A stretch of 35,920 bases of DNA from contig CDMY01000594.1 in the NCBI GenBank assembly GCA_001179505.1, positions 1 to 35,920 of the forward strand, given 5' to 3'. Of the stretch, positions 19,101 to 30,600 are shown piece after piece. Position numbers and translations under genes: made by a program. A model generated the notes under the pieces. That model was not told the origin of the DNA. It worked only from the letters and a program-made list of their open reading frames with translations, and searched no databases. This stretch comes from Vitrella brassicaformis. Lineage: Eukaryota; Sar; Vitrellaceae. The number at the start of each line of letters is the position of its first letter. Position 1 is the stretch's first letter.

Positions 19101-22100
19101 CGTTGGTCCGTCGTCGGTCGCTCGCCACCCGTCGGAGGCCGCCCTCGCCCCACCCAGGGATACGCGGCACAGGTGTGGCCATCTTGGCGGCCAGGGGCGC
19201 CGCCTTGGATCGATGGTCGATGGCGTCTTCCGTCTGGCGGTGGGCGACCTCCTCTTCCTCGAAGTCGAGCTCGTCTTGGTCGTCGATTGACCTTGACACG
19301 GTGTGGGAGACGCTGGTGTCAATCGGCAGATGGATGGCGGGGAGGCTCGTGCCGTGAGAGTGGGGCGGGGGCGGGCCATGGAGGGGTGGCGGGAGCCTAG
19401 AGGGCTGTGAGCGGGTGAGGGGGGCGGCGAGCTGGTGGTCTAGGAGGGATTGAGTCGTCTCACGAGACTTCGACCCTGAGAGTGAGTGAGTATGACAGAA
19501 CAAGAGAAGAGACAAGTAGGCATGCTCATTGCGAAGGCAATGCTGTCTGTCGCCGACTCACTGACCTCGCCAGACTCGTTGAATATCGGTGGCTGCTTTC
19601 TCGTCCCTCTGTCTAGCCCGCTGGCCCGCCTCCTGCAGTGAGGGCTGGCCGGGCGGCCGCTCGCCAGCTGCACCCTCGGATAGAAAACGGAGCCCTGAGA
19701 TACACAAGACACGTTTTGACAGACGCATGGAACGATGCATTGTGTGCGGTGCCGGTGCTTCTCCTACCTCCAAGATCACTGAATGATTCCACAGTGGAGA
19801 CTTGCCACGGCTCCGCGTCCCTCTCCTCCCGCGGGGGCGTCCTTCTCGCCTGCTCCGCTATCCTGTCCTCCATCGGCCGCACACCCTCAACCTCACGCTC
19901 ACGGCCGTCAGCCTCCGTCTTGCCAGCAGTAGCAGGCCCCTGCTGCTCGGCGCCGCCGACCTCACTGCCACTCACGACGCCGTACCAGTTGTGATATTGG
20001 TCCATCATCTCGTCGGTGCGATTAGTGAGGCTCTGGAGCATGCCGGCGGCCTCACGGTGGCTTTTGGGCACGGTGAGGTCCATCCGGGGAGGCTTGAAGG
20101 GCTGGGGCACCTTGCGATCGGGCGGCTGCTCTCGATGGGGCTCCACGCTTCTTGGCTTCTTCTGCAGCTGCTTCGTTGGCCCCGCAACAGCGGGTTTTTG
20201 TCGAGCTTCTCTGCGGGCAGCGGGGGGTGGCGGAGGCGGTGTCAGCGGACGAGAGCGGAAGCCCCTCGGCGCCGTGGCCACTATGTCCATCTCGAACTGA
20301 GCGATGTCGCTCCTCAGATCCCCAAAGGGGCCAGCCTTCGGTCGTTCCGTCAGCTCCTCTGCGGCCTCCTTCGGTGGCACAGACTGAGACCGATCTGCCG
20401 TCGTCCCTCTCTGAGCAGGTCCTGAAGCCGCTCTGACCGTCTTGGTCGCCACAGGTGGCCTCGTGCGCTGAGTGGGGCGGGTAGCTGGAGCGACATCGAC
20501 GCCTTCTCCCTCCGCAGGTGGCGGCAGCGACGTGCCCCGATCACTCTTGGGCTTTGGCGGCGGGGGAGGGTTGCGGTAGTAGGCGTCGAGCCGCCGGACG
20601 TTGTCGCGTCTGTGTTGGCCCTCCTCCCTCTCCCGCTGCTGGCGCGCCGCCTCGGCCATCTTGCGGATGCGCACGCGCTCCTGCGCCTTCTTGACCTGGT
20701 CATCGACGGGAGGCGCCTTTTCTGTCTCAGCGGGCCTGCCCACGGCCACAGCCACCGCCATGCCGGGGATGACAGGGCTCGCCAGTGGAGGAGACCGGGA
20801 AGTGGAGGGCTCACGACGGGATGTCAGATCGCGAGACGCCGCCGGCACCGATGGCGGACGGTGTGCGGCCATCGGGCGGCCTGCCTTGTGTGTGGGAGGA
20901 CGTTGTGCTGGTCGGACAGTGGCACTTGAGGGACGGGCGGGCGCTGCTGATGCTGGTCGGCCTACTGCGGCCACTGGTGCCTCCCCGGCGGCCTGGTGCT
21001 GTCGGGTCTTCTTCGTCATTGCGATGCGCTGTCTGCGGGAATCGTCTTCTTGCTTCTTGCGCGTCTCCGTCTCGCGGAGCAGCCCCTGCGCCATCTCAGT
21101 CAGCTCCATAGGCACATGCCTGCGCAGGCACAAAAGACAGACAGACACACAGATGGATGTCTCGCCATGCTCACATGCGCATCGCATGCACCCCATCCTC
21201 AGTCATCTGACTGACACACCTGTCGGCCTGTTTTCCTTCGTCCGCAGCCGGGGCCCCGATGTCGGCCACAGTGCTCACCGGACGATCCGTGTCCAAATCC
21301 CCCACACCAACACCAACATTAACATCAGAAGCAGCAGCAGCAGCAGCCGCACCAGCACCACGAGCAGCGGGAGGGGGGGACACGGCGGCTGGTCTCGTGA
21401 ACGCATTTGCCAGCTCCTTGAGCACTGCCGCTTGGAGCTGCTTGTTTTCATCTCGTGCGGAGGGCTGACGGGCGCTGGAGGGCCGGCGGTCGGTCTTGGG
21501 CCGCTCGGCAACGACCTTTGGTGGCTCCTTTGGGCTGACATGCGCACTGGCCCTGGTGGGACGGGGAGGGGATGGCTTTGGGGTGGTGGACGGGCGGAAC
21601 GCCTGACGCATACATCACATCCAAACACACCCATGCCAGTACAGTAAGGGTGAGCGAATTGGTTGATGCGTTGGCGTACCTGAGCGATTTGTCGGTATGC
21701 GTTGGCAGGCGACGCACCCCCACTCTTGACAGCAACACCTACACCTGCCCGACCTGACCAAACAGCCGGCCGAAACCACCAACAGTAAGGCAGTGGTAGT
21801 TGTTGGCTGTGTCCTTCTTTGGTGGTCCATCCAGCCTCGCTCGCTCACCTATGGCTGGTTCCTCCTTGGTGCGCATCTCGGCACTTGTGTCGAGCCCCAC
21901 GGGACCGCCCGCCCTTCTCGCCGACGACGACCGTGGCGCGGGAGGGCGGGGGCTGGGCCGGCGCGCCTCCTTGAAACCACGAGGGGCCAGCGGGGCCGCA
22001 CTGTGCAGCCGGGCACCTGGTCTCGGCACAGCGGGAGGCCGCGTCTCGTGTGCTGCTGCTGCTGGTGCCTCCTTTGGAAGCTCCTGTGCCGTCTTGTCCT

Positions 22101-23532
22101 TGGGGGGCTCCCTCGATGGCTCCCTGCTCTTGGCCACAGGGCCAGGCTTCCTTGCCCCGGACCCCGATGATGATGCATTGCGCATCCGCTCCAGTGCGTC
22201 GAAGTCGCCTCCCATGGACCGGATGGCATCCGCGGCTCTAGTGATCGGCACTCGCTGTGGCGGCCCCTGATCCAGTAATCGTGCCTCCTTGCTCTCCTCA
22301 AGTGGTGCAGCAGGGGGAGCCGTTGGCTCCACCGCCGCAGCCTTCCCCACCCTGGCAGCTGTTGACGGGCCAGCTGGAGGCCTCGCACCCCTCATGGCCG
22401 CACGACCAGTGTGCGATTGTTGCTGCTGCTGTTGTTGGTCCGGTAGAGTTGGCTTCAAGCCCACTGGTGGCTTCCTCTCCTTGGGCAGGGGAGTCCTCTT
22501 CCGCACCCCAGCACGGTCGGCTTCACGGTCACTCGTCTCGCCCCTGGACTGCTGTTGCTGCTGCTGCTGCTGCTTGTCTGTCGATGCCGACCGGCGAGAT
22601 GCCCCAGCCGCAGCTGGGGGGGCATGGGCTGACGAGGCGCGTTGCTGTGGCACTCCTGCACGCTTGCGGTCCTCAGGTCGAAACGAATCGGCATTCTGCG
22701 TCCCAGCAGCTGGGGGTGCGCCCGTAACGACAGCAGGTGGGGGCAATGGACGGTCGAGTGGCATTTGCCGCCGGGCTTGCGATGCCTCCTGCAGCGGGGG
22801 AGGGGGGCCGGGTGAATTCTTGCGCGACGGCAGCAGACTCTGGCCCTCCGGGCTGCCGAGGAATGAGTCCAGACTGGCCTGGTCGACACGAATGTCGCGG
22901 ATGGTGCCCTCACCGGGCACATGAGCATCTACACGGACATCAAACCGCATGGCCGGCGGCGGCTGGAGAGTCGGGGAGCGCATGGCCGACTGAGGGGTGA
23001 GGATCGGCGATAGGGGGGTCTTGACCTCACTCACAGCCGCCGGGCGTGTGTCCTTGGCTGGTGCAGGGGGCGATGGTGGTGCGGGTGGGTGAGCGGCAGG
23101 GATGGCCGGCCGTGATGGCTGCTGCTGTGTCTGGGCGTGCGATGAGTTGTAGTCGAAACGAAAGGCTCTAGTAGGTACCCCTGAACACAAAGGAGCACAC
23201 GGGAGTAGAAGGGTGGATGGGATGAGTGCAGTGCATGCGAGGCCAGCTGCACGTTGTCGTTTGGCTCACGTTCTCTGTCTATGGACCCCGTGTGAATGGA
23301 CTGGCCAGGGACCTGCATGCAGTCAGACAACCCAAAACGCACCAGAGTGATACCCCTGTGGCCTCACTGCCTCCCCAGATGGCCTGCACACCTGCCTTCT
23401 CTTGCCGTGGCCGTTCCTTACCATTCCTCGGGCGCCACTGCTGTTGTAAGGCGTCAATCGCCTCGCTGCAGGTCCCAGCTCGACTTTGACCTCATCGGTC
23501 ATGCGACGGACCTTCGTTGTGTTGTCTGACAT
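13138..23532 (-). CDS. Giant disordered coiled-coil protein with IQ-like motif
   Basis: Twenty-four exons on the minus strand: 23532-23422, 23312-23270, 23180-21849, 21753-21680, 21602-21220, 21119-19768, 19694-19566, 19475-18265, 18169-18055, 17935-17784, 17652-16480, 16377-16186, 16116-15949, 15861-15697, 15620-15536, 15455-15223, 15134-14970, 14922-14839, 14750-14271, 14185-14117, 13993-13930, 13799-13707, 13599-13523, 13440-13138. All phases agree, giving 2750 aa. Most is low complexity (P, A, Q, R, acidic). An IQ-like calmodulin motif, ATDIQRVWRG, ends exon 7 (about residue 1140). A charged coiled coil spans about 1698-1800 (EEQYLDEQLNYHRQRHER). The C-terminal 350 residues look folded: VFDFVLETFGISE, KPFINLVLSLTEALINQ and WYEYRDIEATALKDF before DDLVNEL. 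That ending recalls the C-terminal modules of CEP350/DUF4378-type microtubule and centrosome proteins, a weak inference. Function unknown. Confidence 0.72.
13838..13866. repeat. (AG)n microsatellite in intron
   Basis: About fourteen AG units inside the intron between exons 21 and 22 of the giant minus-strand gene. On the transcript it is a (CU)n tract upstream of the 3' splice site. Confidence 0.85.
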
Positions 23533-23810
23533 CTTGTCCTCGTGCTATGCAACGCTCCCGAACCAAATCTACAGCGTCACGTCGATACTTTTCTTGCTAT
23601 TCGTCTAAATGCATTAAATGAATGCCGCCAGGTCCTCGCTGTTGTCGCCAAAAGCAAAACAGGAGCACCATTTCCTTGCGAGCTTGGAGGGAAGGAAGGG
23701 CTGTCCCTCCGGAACGCTCCTGGCCAACGGATGTGGGCCACATGGGAGGCGTGCGATGCCATGACCATAGCGCTGATCGGCATTATTTGGTGAGAGCGGG
23801 GAGTGACTGA
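23533..23810. promoter_or_regulatory. Bidirectional promoter region
   Basis: 278 bp separate the start codons of two divergent genes, so both promoters and 5' UTRs must lie here or overlap the genes. No TATA box or other core element was recognised. Confidence 0.5.
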
Positions 23811-26193
23811 ATGGGCCCAATGGAGGCGGGCAGTGAATCATCGGCGGTGGCGCAGCGCGAGGCAGAGCTCGTGCAGAAGCCTCACTACATCCTCCCGGCC
23901 TCAAAACAGTCAGCCGAGAACACAGTCACAGTGCAAGGTTGGCCGCTGAGGCGGCCAGCAGGAGGCGATGCGGGCGATGCGTTTCAACTTAGAGGTAAGC
24001 AGGAGCGACAGAAGGAAGGAGGGCAAGGGCGCTTTCTTTTGCAATGCAAATCATCCCTTTTCCCATTGTGTGAGTGGTTCTGTCTGCAGCGTCCACAGTC
24101 GACCCTCTTTCGCTGGATGTTCTCGGGGACGGCGTGCCAGTGACGGCCCTGGTCGGCAAAGGGGACAGGCTGGGCAAGTCCTGGGATGGATCCAGCAGCC
24201 AAACTACTGTGGGATTTGAGCATCTCATTCTCTCGCTTGACCCGGGCTACTCCTTCCTGCGCCTATCGGTCGGCGGGGTCGGTCCACGAACGTGCCTTAT
24301 GCTGTGTTCGGGATGCCTGTGGCTGTCTGTGTTTGTGCAGGAGCGAGGTGAGTCATCGCGAGAGTGTCGTGTCAAGCATTGGGTGAAAAGTAGCAATGTG
24401 CTGAACGTCGTCAAGGGCACACAGGTGCGGTGCATACGCAACCGGCGGTGGACGATTGACTGACAGGCTAGATTGACCCACTCACTCTTCTTGCTCCCAT
24501 GCTATGCTGTGGGGTGGGTGGCTGTGTCGTGTCAGGCTCTGTCATTGTGTCAAGAACATATGTTTGAGCACCTGTCAATGAACGAACACAACACGCTGGT
24601 CGTCATTCACGGTGGGCCAGGCCATACGCCACCATTCCTGGCTGCTTTGTTGCTTTATAATGTGGCTGTCTGTGTATGTCTGTGGGGTGGGTCCCCCAGG
24701 CAGCGAGCCACTGAGCGGCCCTCCGCCTGTCTGGAGTCTGTGGGTGATCGTGGCGCAGACCGCAAAGCAACTCGCACAGATTGCAACGGGTCAGTGAGTG
24801 AGATAGACAGACAGATGAGCTTGCTGAGGTGTGCTGTGCACAAATTATGGTTGCGTGTGGTGAACTTAGCCATCGAGTCCCTTCGGTTCTGTGCCCCCGC
24901 CCCAGCCGACGAAGAGGAGAGGGCCGCACTCACCATACAGGTCGGTCACAAACCAGCCAAGACATGACCTCCGAAGGCACACAAACAACGACGCCATCTC
25001 TCCCTCTCTGTGCATCAGACCAGGATACGCGCTGCAAGAGCTCTTCAACAGCGGCGCGCTGCACTCATCGACATATCCCTCGACGGCTTCCCAGAGAGCC
25101 TCACGCACTCGACGGGAGGGAACGAGGTGCACCGGCTGCGTCTCACCTTCGGCAGGGGCCAGCCGCCAGACCACCTGGATGTGCCATCGCCCAACCTCAG
25201 CCAAGCCGACATTGACAAGATCACTCAGGACGCCGTCGCCAAATACAACGTACAAAAACCGACAGATCCCGCGGCAAGATGCATCAATCGATCTCTCCCT
25301 TTGCGCAGCTTTCCGTGGTCGATGGATGCCGCATTGCAGCCCACCTGCGCGAAGCTGCTGCCGTGAGGTGCCTATGGCATGAGGTGCCGAGCATGGCCCC
25401 ACTCGCCGATGCGATCTTTAACGAAAAGGACGATGACCAGACGACTGAGGCAGCGGCACAGTCGGTGTCTGTTGGCTCGCTGGAGAGTCTTAGAAGGGAG
25501 CTGGCATCGTGTGGCCGGCGGCACGAGCGGGACGCATGCCCGCTGACATCGATACTCGCCAGGTGAGCCAGCCAACCAACCACACACAGGACAGGATGTC
25601 ATGTCAGCATATATATCACATCGACGTACCGGTTTGTGTCTGTGTCAAACGATCTCCTTCTTCATGCCAGTACGTTGCTGATGGGTGTGGACATAGAGCT
25701 GGCCCTCGCCTCATTGCAATCTAAGTTCCCCTGCGACTTACCACCCATCGGCGATGACGATGACGACCCAGACGAAACCCATCACACGGCCATCTCCCAA
25801 CCAGCAGCCGGCCACGCGATGGGCACACACCTGGTGTCTGGCGCAGCGGGGGCGATTACCAGCTCAGCTTGGGTGTCTTCTGCCGTCGGCCGACCGCCCG
25901 AGGATGGGGCGACCCATGCGCTGCTCATTGCGGCGCCTTCGCCCGCCAAGCTGCAGGCCGGCACAGGGGCAATCGTGTCTGGCGACCGAGATGGTGACGG
26001 GGACGGAGAGTCGTCGGTGAGCGATGAAGACGACGGGGAGGAGGATGAGTGGGGCGAGGACATCTTCGATGACGATTACTATGATGATGATGATGATGAT
26101 GATGACGATATGGAGAGCGACGAGGCGCATGAGATGCTGGAAGACATGCAGGACCCTTGTCGGGCGTGCGACCCGGGATGCGTGATTGTGTAG
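23811..26193 (+). CDS. Acidic IQ-motif protein, unknown function
   Basis: Eight exons: 23811-23994, 24090-24424, 24536-24611, 24700-24789, 24906-24940, 25019-25249, 25309-25562, 25671-26193. Phases agree, giving 575 aa. Exon 2 may contain a further 63-nt intron (about 24282-24344) that stays in frame either way. The junction of exons 5 and 6 builds an IQ-like helix, RAALTIQTRIRAARALQQRR, a probable calmodulin or EF-hand binding site at about residues 235-255. The C terminus is strongly acidic, with a run of nine Asp near 26085-26110, and ends in a Cys-bearing tail, DPCRACDPGCVIV. No catalytic motif or membrane segment was recognised. The start is the first ATG; a second in-frame ATG lies three codons on. 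I do not recognise the family. Confidence 0.68.
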
Positions 26194-26605
26194 ACAGATA
26201 GACCTGGGGTACTGGATGGATGGATGGTGGATGATTCTAGCTGTAGATGTGTTGATAGCTTGCTGGTAGCCATGGCCGTTGATAGTGTCTGGTTTGGTAT
26301 CCGTATGTATGTATGGCAAGGTGCGGTGCACACCTCGCTGCTCTCTATTGCTGCATGACTATGGCTGTAATGATCGAATGAAGACACCTACCTTCGTGTG
26401 TTTATGTGCTCTCCACCGCTTTATCTTATCTAGTAATCGGTCAATAGTGAGTGCCTCCTTCTGTGTACACTGCACGCGACACCTCCAAATCGCAAACATC
26501 AGAAAATTATGAGGCGTCGGTCCGTCAGCTATGGCTAGTGTCTCATCTATACAAACGTCCCCCGCACCCCTGACACCTCCCCTCTCCCTTCCACATATCA
26601 GTCAG
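26194..26605. other. Convergent 3' spacer
   Basis: About 410 bp between two convergent stop codons. It is more AT-rich than the coding DNA and must hold both 3' UTRs. No repeat or RNA gene was seen apart from a short TGGA tract near 26216. Confidence 0.45.
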
Positions 26606-27586
26606 CTACATCCTGCTCCGTTTGATGCCGCTGAGCGACATGGTGGGTGAGCCCGCCTCCAGCCCCGCGCCCGCGTCCCTCTTGCGCTTCGGGCTGCCGT
26701 CGAAACCCTCGGCAAACAGCGCCTCTCTCGGCAACAGGGTGACCGTCACGAGGCCCATTTTGCCGGTGGTGGATGGGTGTGGTGGGTTGGCTCCTTTGCC
26801 CTGCAGAGTGGAGGCCGACCGCTTGAGGAGGCCCAGGAGGCCGCTGGGGCCCTGGCAGATGCCGTCGAAGGCCGCGTGCGCCCGGTAGTGGGGCAGCAGC
26901 GTCTGCAACTCCAGCTGAACCAAACCCGCTGCATTCGTACAAACAGGGACAGAGAGAGAGAGAGATGGATGAGATGAGACACACAGAGAGAGATGATGGA
27001 TGGATGGATGTCTCCTCATTCATTTCGCACCGACCGAAGTATGACGTGTACGCCAAATGCCTGACTTTGGCCACCTCGGGCCCCTTGACAGCGCATGCCT
27101 CAGTGAGGATAGGCTCGAACTCGACGACGGTCTTGCCCTTGAAGGGGTCCGCCTTGGCCACCAAGGCCACCGCACACCCGTCTGCCAAACTCTGCAAGGC
27201 CTCGTCCTCTGGCATGTCGATGTGGATGTCGTCCTTGGACAACTCGAAACCCAGGTGGGTGAACTCGCGGTGGGCCCTGACGCGGGAGGTGATGGAGGCG
27301 TCTACGAGCACCGGGGCCCCGTAGGTCAAGAACTGGACAACATAGGGGAAGAGCGCCGGGTCAGCCTCGACGGACAGGGCCTGCGCGGCGTTGTCGGGCA
27401 GCGCCTAAGCGACACAACCGCCAATATGATGCATGCGAGAGCGCAGGTGTGGCTCTTGCGGTGGGATGTACTCACCTGGACCTGCTGCGCCAGTTTTGAG
27501 TTTGGGTACCGCAGGAGGGCCTCTCTTCTCACACGGAACTCGACACCGCATACACTTACACGCACATCTGACGCCGGGGCTGCCAT
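26606..27586 (-). CDS. BTB/T1 (KCTD-type) domain protein
   Basis: Three exons on the minus strand: 27586-27476, 27404-27035, 26928-26606. Phases agree, giving 267 aa. The N-terminal 90 residues fit a potassium-channel tetramerisation type BTB fold: VRVSVCGVEFRVRREALLRY, then PNSKLAQ, and LSVEADPALFPYVVQFLTYG, matching the family pattern V-x-G-x-x-F...DxxxFxxILxxLxxG. Such domains assemble into oligomers and often serve as cullin-3 adaptors. No channel segment follows, so it is not a channel. The rest resembles nothing I know and ends in a basic tail (KRKRDAG...GIKRSRM) that could be a nuclear signal. Its start codon lies 85 bp from that of the divergent TAPT1 gene. Confidence 0.75.
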
Positions 27587-27671
27587 CGGCCTCCTTATTC
27601 ACGACTTCTCCAACCTTAATGGGGGAAAGACCCTAAGCTCTTGCGAGCTCAGCTGCTTCCACATCCGGATC
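27587..27671. promoter_or_regulatory. 85-bp divergent promoter region, BTB/TAPT1
   Basis: Only 85 bp separate the two start codons. The 5' UTRs must therefore be very short, overlap, or start inside the neighbour. It contains a CCTTAATGGGGGAAAG segment and a near-palindrome AGCTCTTGCGAGCTC. No TATA box was recognised. Confidence 0.5.
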
Positions 27672-30600
27672 ATGGACACGGCCACGCTCGGCACGTTGGA
27701 ACCAGGTGCACAGATGAGGCAAGAAGCAACCATTGGTAGTGATGACCGAGTGGAGGACGTCGAGGATCAGTTGTCAGACTCATCGGACGCCTCGAACGCA
27801 TCCGTCGAGAGCTATTACAGCAACCCCGAGGCATATGCAACAGACGAGGTCTTTCACGACGAACCAATGGCATCGGTTGGCTTCGGCCACAGCAGCAGCT
27901 TCGTCAACGTGCCCAGCCTGCCCATATTGCCGCAGATGGTCGCTGCCAGTGCATCTGACGAGTCACGGGCAGGGTCTATCGAGAGTGTTGCGGCTGTTGC
28001 TGCTGCTGCAGTTGGCGGCCGACGGGATGGTTCCAAGAGTGAGGAGAGGGGGAAGGGAGGAGGTGTGGCCGGGCAGAGGCGGCGGGACAAGGCGCAGAGG
28101 AGGAGGCCGCCGCTGCCACCACGGGCTGAGCAAGCGGACCGGTCATCTCTAGCCGCCCGCAGTGAGGCTCAGGATGCAACGGCCAAAGAGGTGGTGCCGG
28201 TCGCCCCTCGACCAAGATCAGCTTACACCCCTTCTGTGTCGTCTTCATCAGCACCAGCACCAGCCCCCGTCTTCCAATTCACAGCCGCCGGCAGCAAAGC
28301 GACAGCAGAAAGCGATGCTGCTGGCGATGAGGGCCCGGCATTGGTCGTCACGCCATCGCCTTCCCTGCTGTCGGCCTCTCCACTGCACGTGAGTGACGGC
28401 GGCCTCCCTTCCCCCTTGGCGGCATCCTCGAACCACTCTGACACGACGGAACTGCACCACAGCCAGGAGGGGACGCCAGTGACGGCCCAGCGTGACCCAA
28501 GCTCAGCCCCGCCGTCCCCGCCTCCAGTGGTGGTGAGGGGACCACCCATGGAAGTCAAGGCTGTGTACTCGACCGACAGTGTGGCCACTGAGGTCCACGT
28601 AGCCACTGTGCAGCAGCCACCTGATGCACAGCCGCTAGACCACCTTCAGCAGCAGACGCAGGCGGGAGGGAGAGAGGAGCTTGGGAGGGAGGACGACGCC
28701 GCAGTGGTGGATCACGTGCATCCTCCTCCTCCTGTGCTGTTCCCATCGAACGGCAGCACGAGTGTGTCGGACACATCAGGGACCGCATCAGGCAGATCGC
28801 CCACGTCTGTCACGCCGCCAGTCTTCACTCTCCCTGCCGGTGAGCGATCCATCCACACCACACAGACACGTTGAGAGGACTGGAGGGAAGTTCTCATTGC
28901 TGCTGCAGATAAGAGCGGCAGCAAGAGGAAGCGTCCGCCGCCGATCATGAAGGGCCCCAAGACGGCCGACGACTCCGTCCACCCAATGCTCCCTCCCCTC
29001 TCCTCGTCCTCACTCGAAGTGCGCTCAGCGGCATCGTCGCCCACCCCTCAACGCCTCGGCCCCTCGTCTGCCTGGGACCCTCACCCCCCAGACGCACCAC
29101 CCCACTCCACACCATCTGCGGCAATCCACCCAGACCTCGGCAGTGCGCGCGACCGGTCCGTCGATGTGTACGTGCGTCACGATGCCCCGCAGCCGCCATG
29201 GATGGCCATTCGTGAGTCCTCCCCTTGCTCACCCAACCGCAGCGGGCCCAGCCCCTCGTCAGACTTGGGTAGGCGGCTGCAAAGGCCGGTGGTGGAGCAC
29301 GTGGACGGCGGAGGTCTCACAGCAGCGACACGTACAGCCCCGGACGACAGGCCGCCCTTCACCCCCTCCAACGCCTCTTCTCGCACCCCTCGGCGCGCGG
29401 ACGATGGCTATGGCCACACGGCGCCCCTCACACCTCCCAGTCAAGCGGCTGGCGCGGCGGCCCACACCACCCCCTCCACCCCTTGGCGCACGGCAGTGCT
29501 GCCCGTGGCCACCACGTCTGACGTCTCGCCCTGCCGCAGCCTCAAGAGGCCTCGCGAGGAGATCTCGCGAGCGAGGGAGGCACGGCCGAGCACAGATGCG
29601 CGGCCACAAGGCGAGATGAAGCCTGATGCGATGCATGTGAGGCGGCATGTGGGCGTCACCGCCGCTGTGGCTGCGTGGCGGCTGCGGACGGTGTGGGAGT
29701 GGTGGCTGCTGCTCAAGTCGCTGGCGGTGTTCTTGGTGGATGAGATATGCAGCGGACAGGGGCCGCCGTGGAGCCCCGGGCGGGTGTTCCCGCAGTGGCT
29801 GACAATACATGTGCGGTCAGCAACGGATGGGGCGGGGGATGGTGGGGAGGGTGGTCATGTGGGTGCTGCCGCGGCCAAGGGCGAGGGCAGTGCGAGGCTG
29901 ACAAGGCCGTCACTGAGCGAGCGCGTACCTCAGAACAACCTGCATCACCTGCAAGCTTTTGCGCTGAAGCTGGAGAAGCTCATGGGCGTGGGCTTCTTGG
30001 TCTGCCTGGACACACTCGTCTACGAACTCACCTTCATGCCCATACAGGTGCACACACTTTCACACACGCACATCACATGCATAGGAACCTAGCCTCGTTT
30101 CATGCCCCTGCTTCCTTTGTCTTTGGTCTGTTGTGTTTGTGTGTCCATCATCAAATCAGGCGTGCCGTGCCTTTGTCAAGATCCTGACTGCATGTTGGTC
30201 GCATGCGCTATCGTCAGTGGAGAGGCTGCTGGACAGCGACCTGGCCTTCCACGGCCGCAGGCACTCGCACGCTCACCCGACCACCAGTGGCGGTGGTGGT
30301 GGTGGTGGTGTGGGTGTGAGTGTGGTGGTGACGGCTCCCGAGGCGTGCGACCTGACTCGGTTTATCGCTTTGGTGCTGAGTGTGTTCATCTTCTCGTATG
30401 TGGACATCTCCCGGATATACCACTACATTCGGGTAGGTATGTCACGTCACACAAACAGACACACGCAGAGGTGTCCATTCATTCATCCATCCCAATCAAT
30501 CAGGGTCAGTCGCTGGTCAAGCTGTATGTGCTGTTCAACATGCTCGAGATCTTCGAGCGCCTCATCCGCAGCCTCGGCAGGGACCTCATCGACTCACTCA

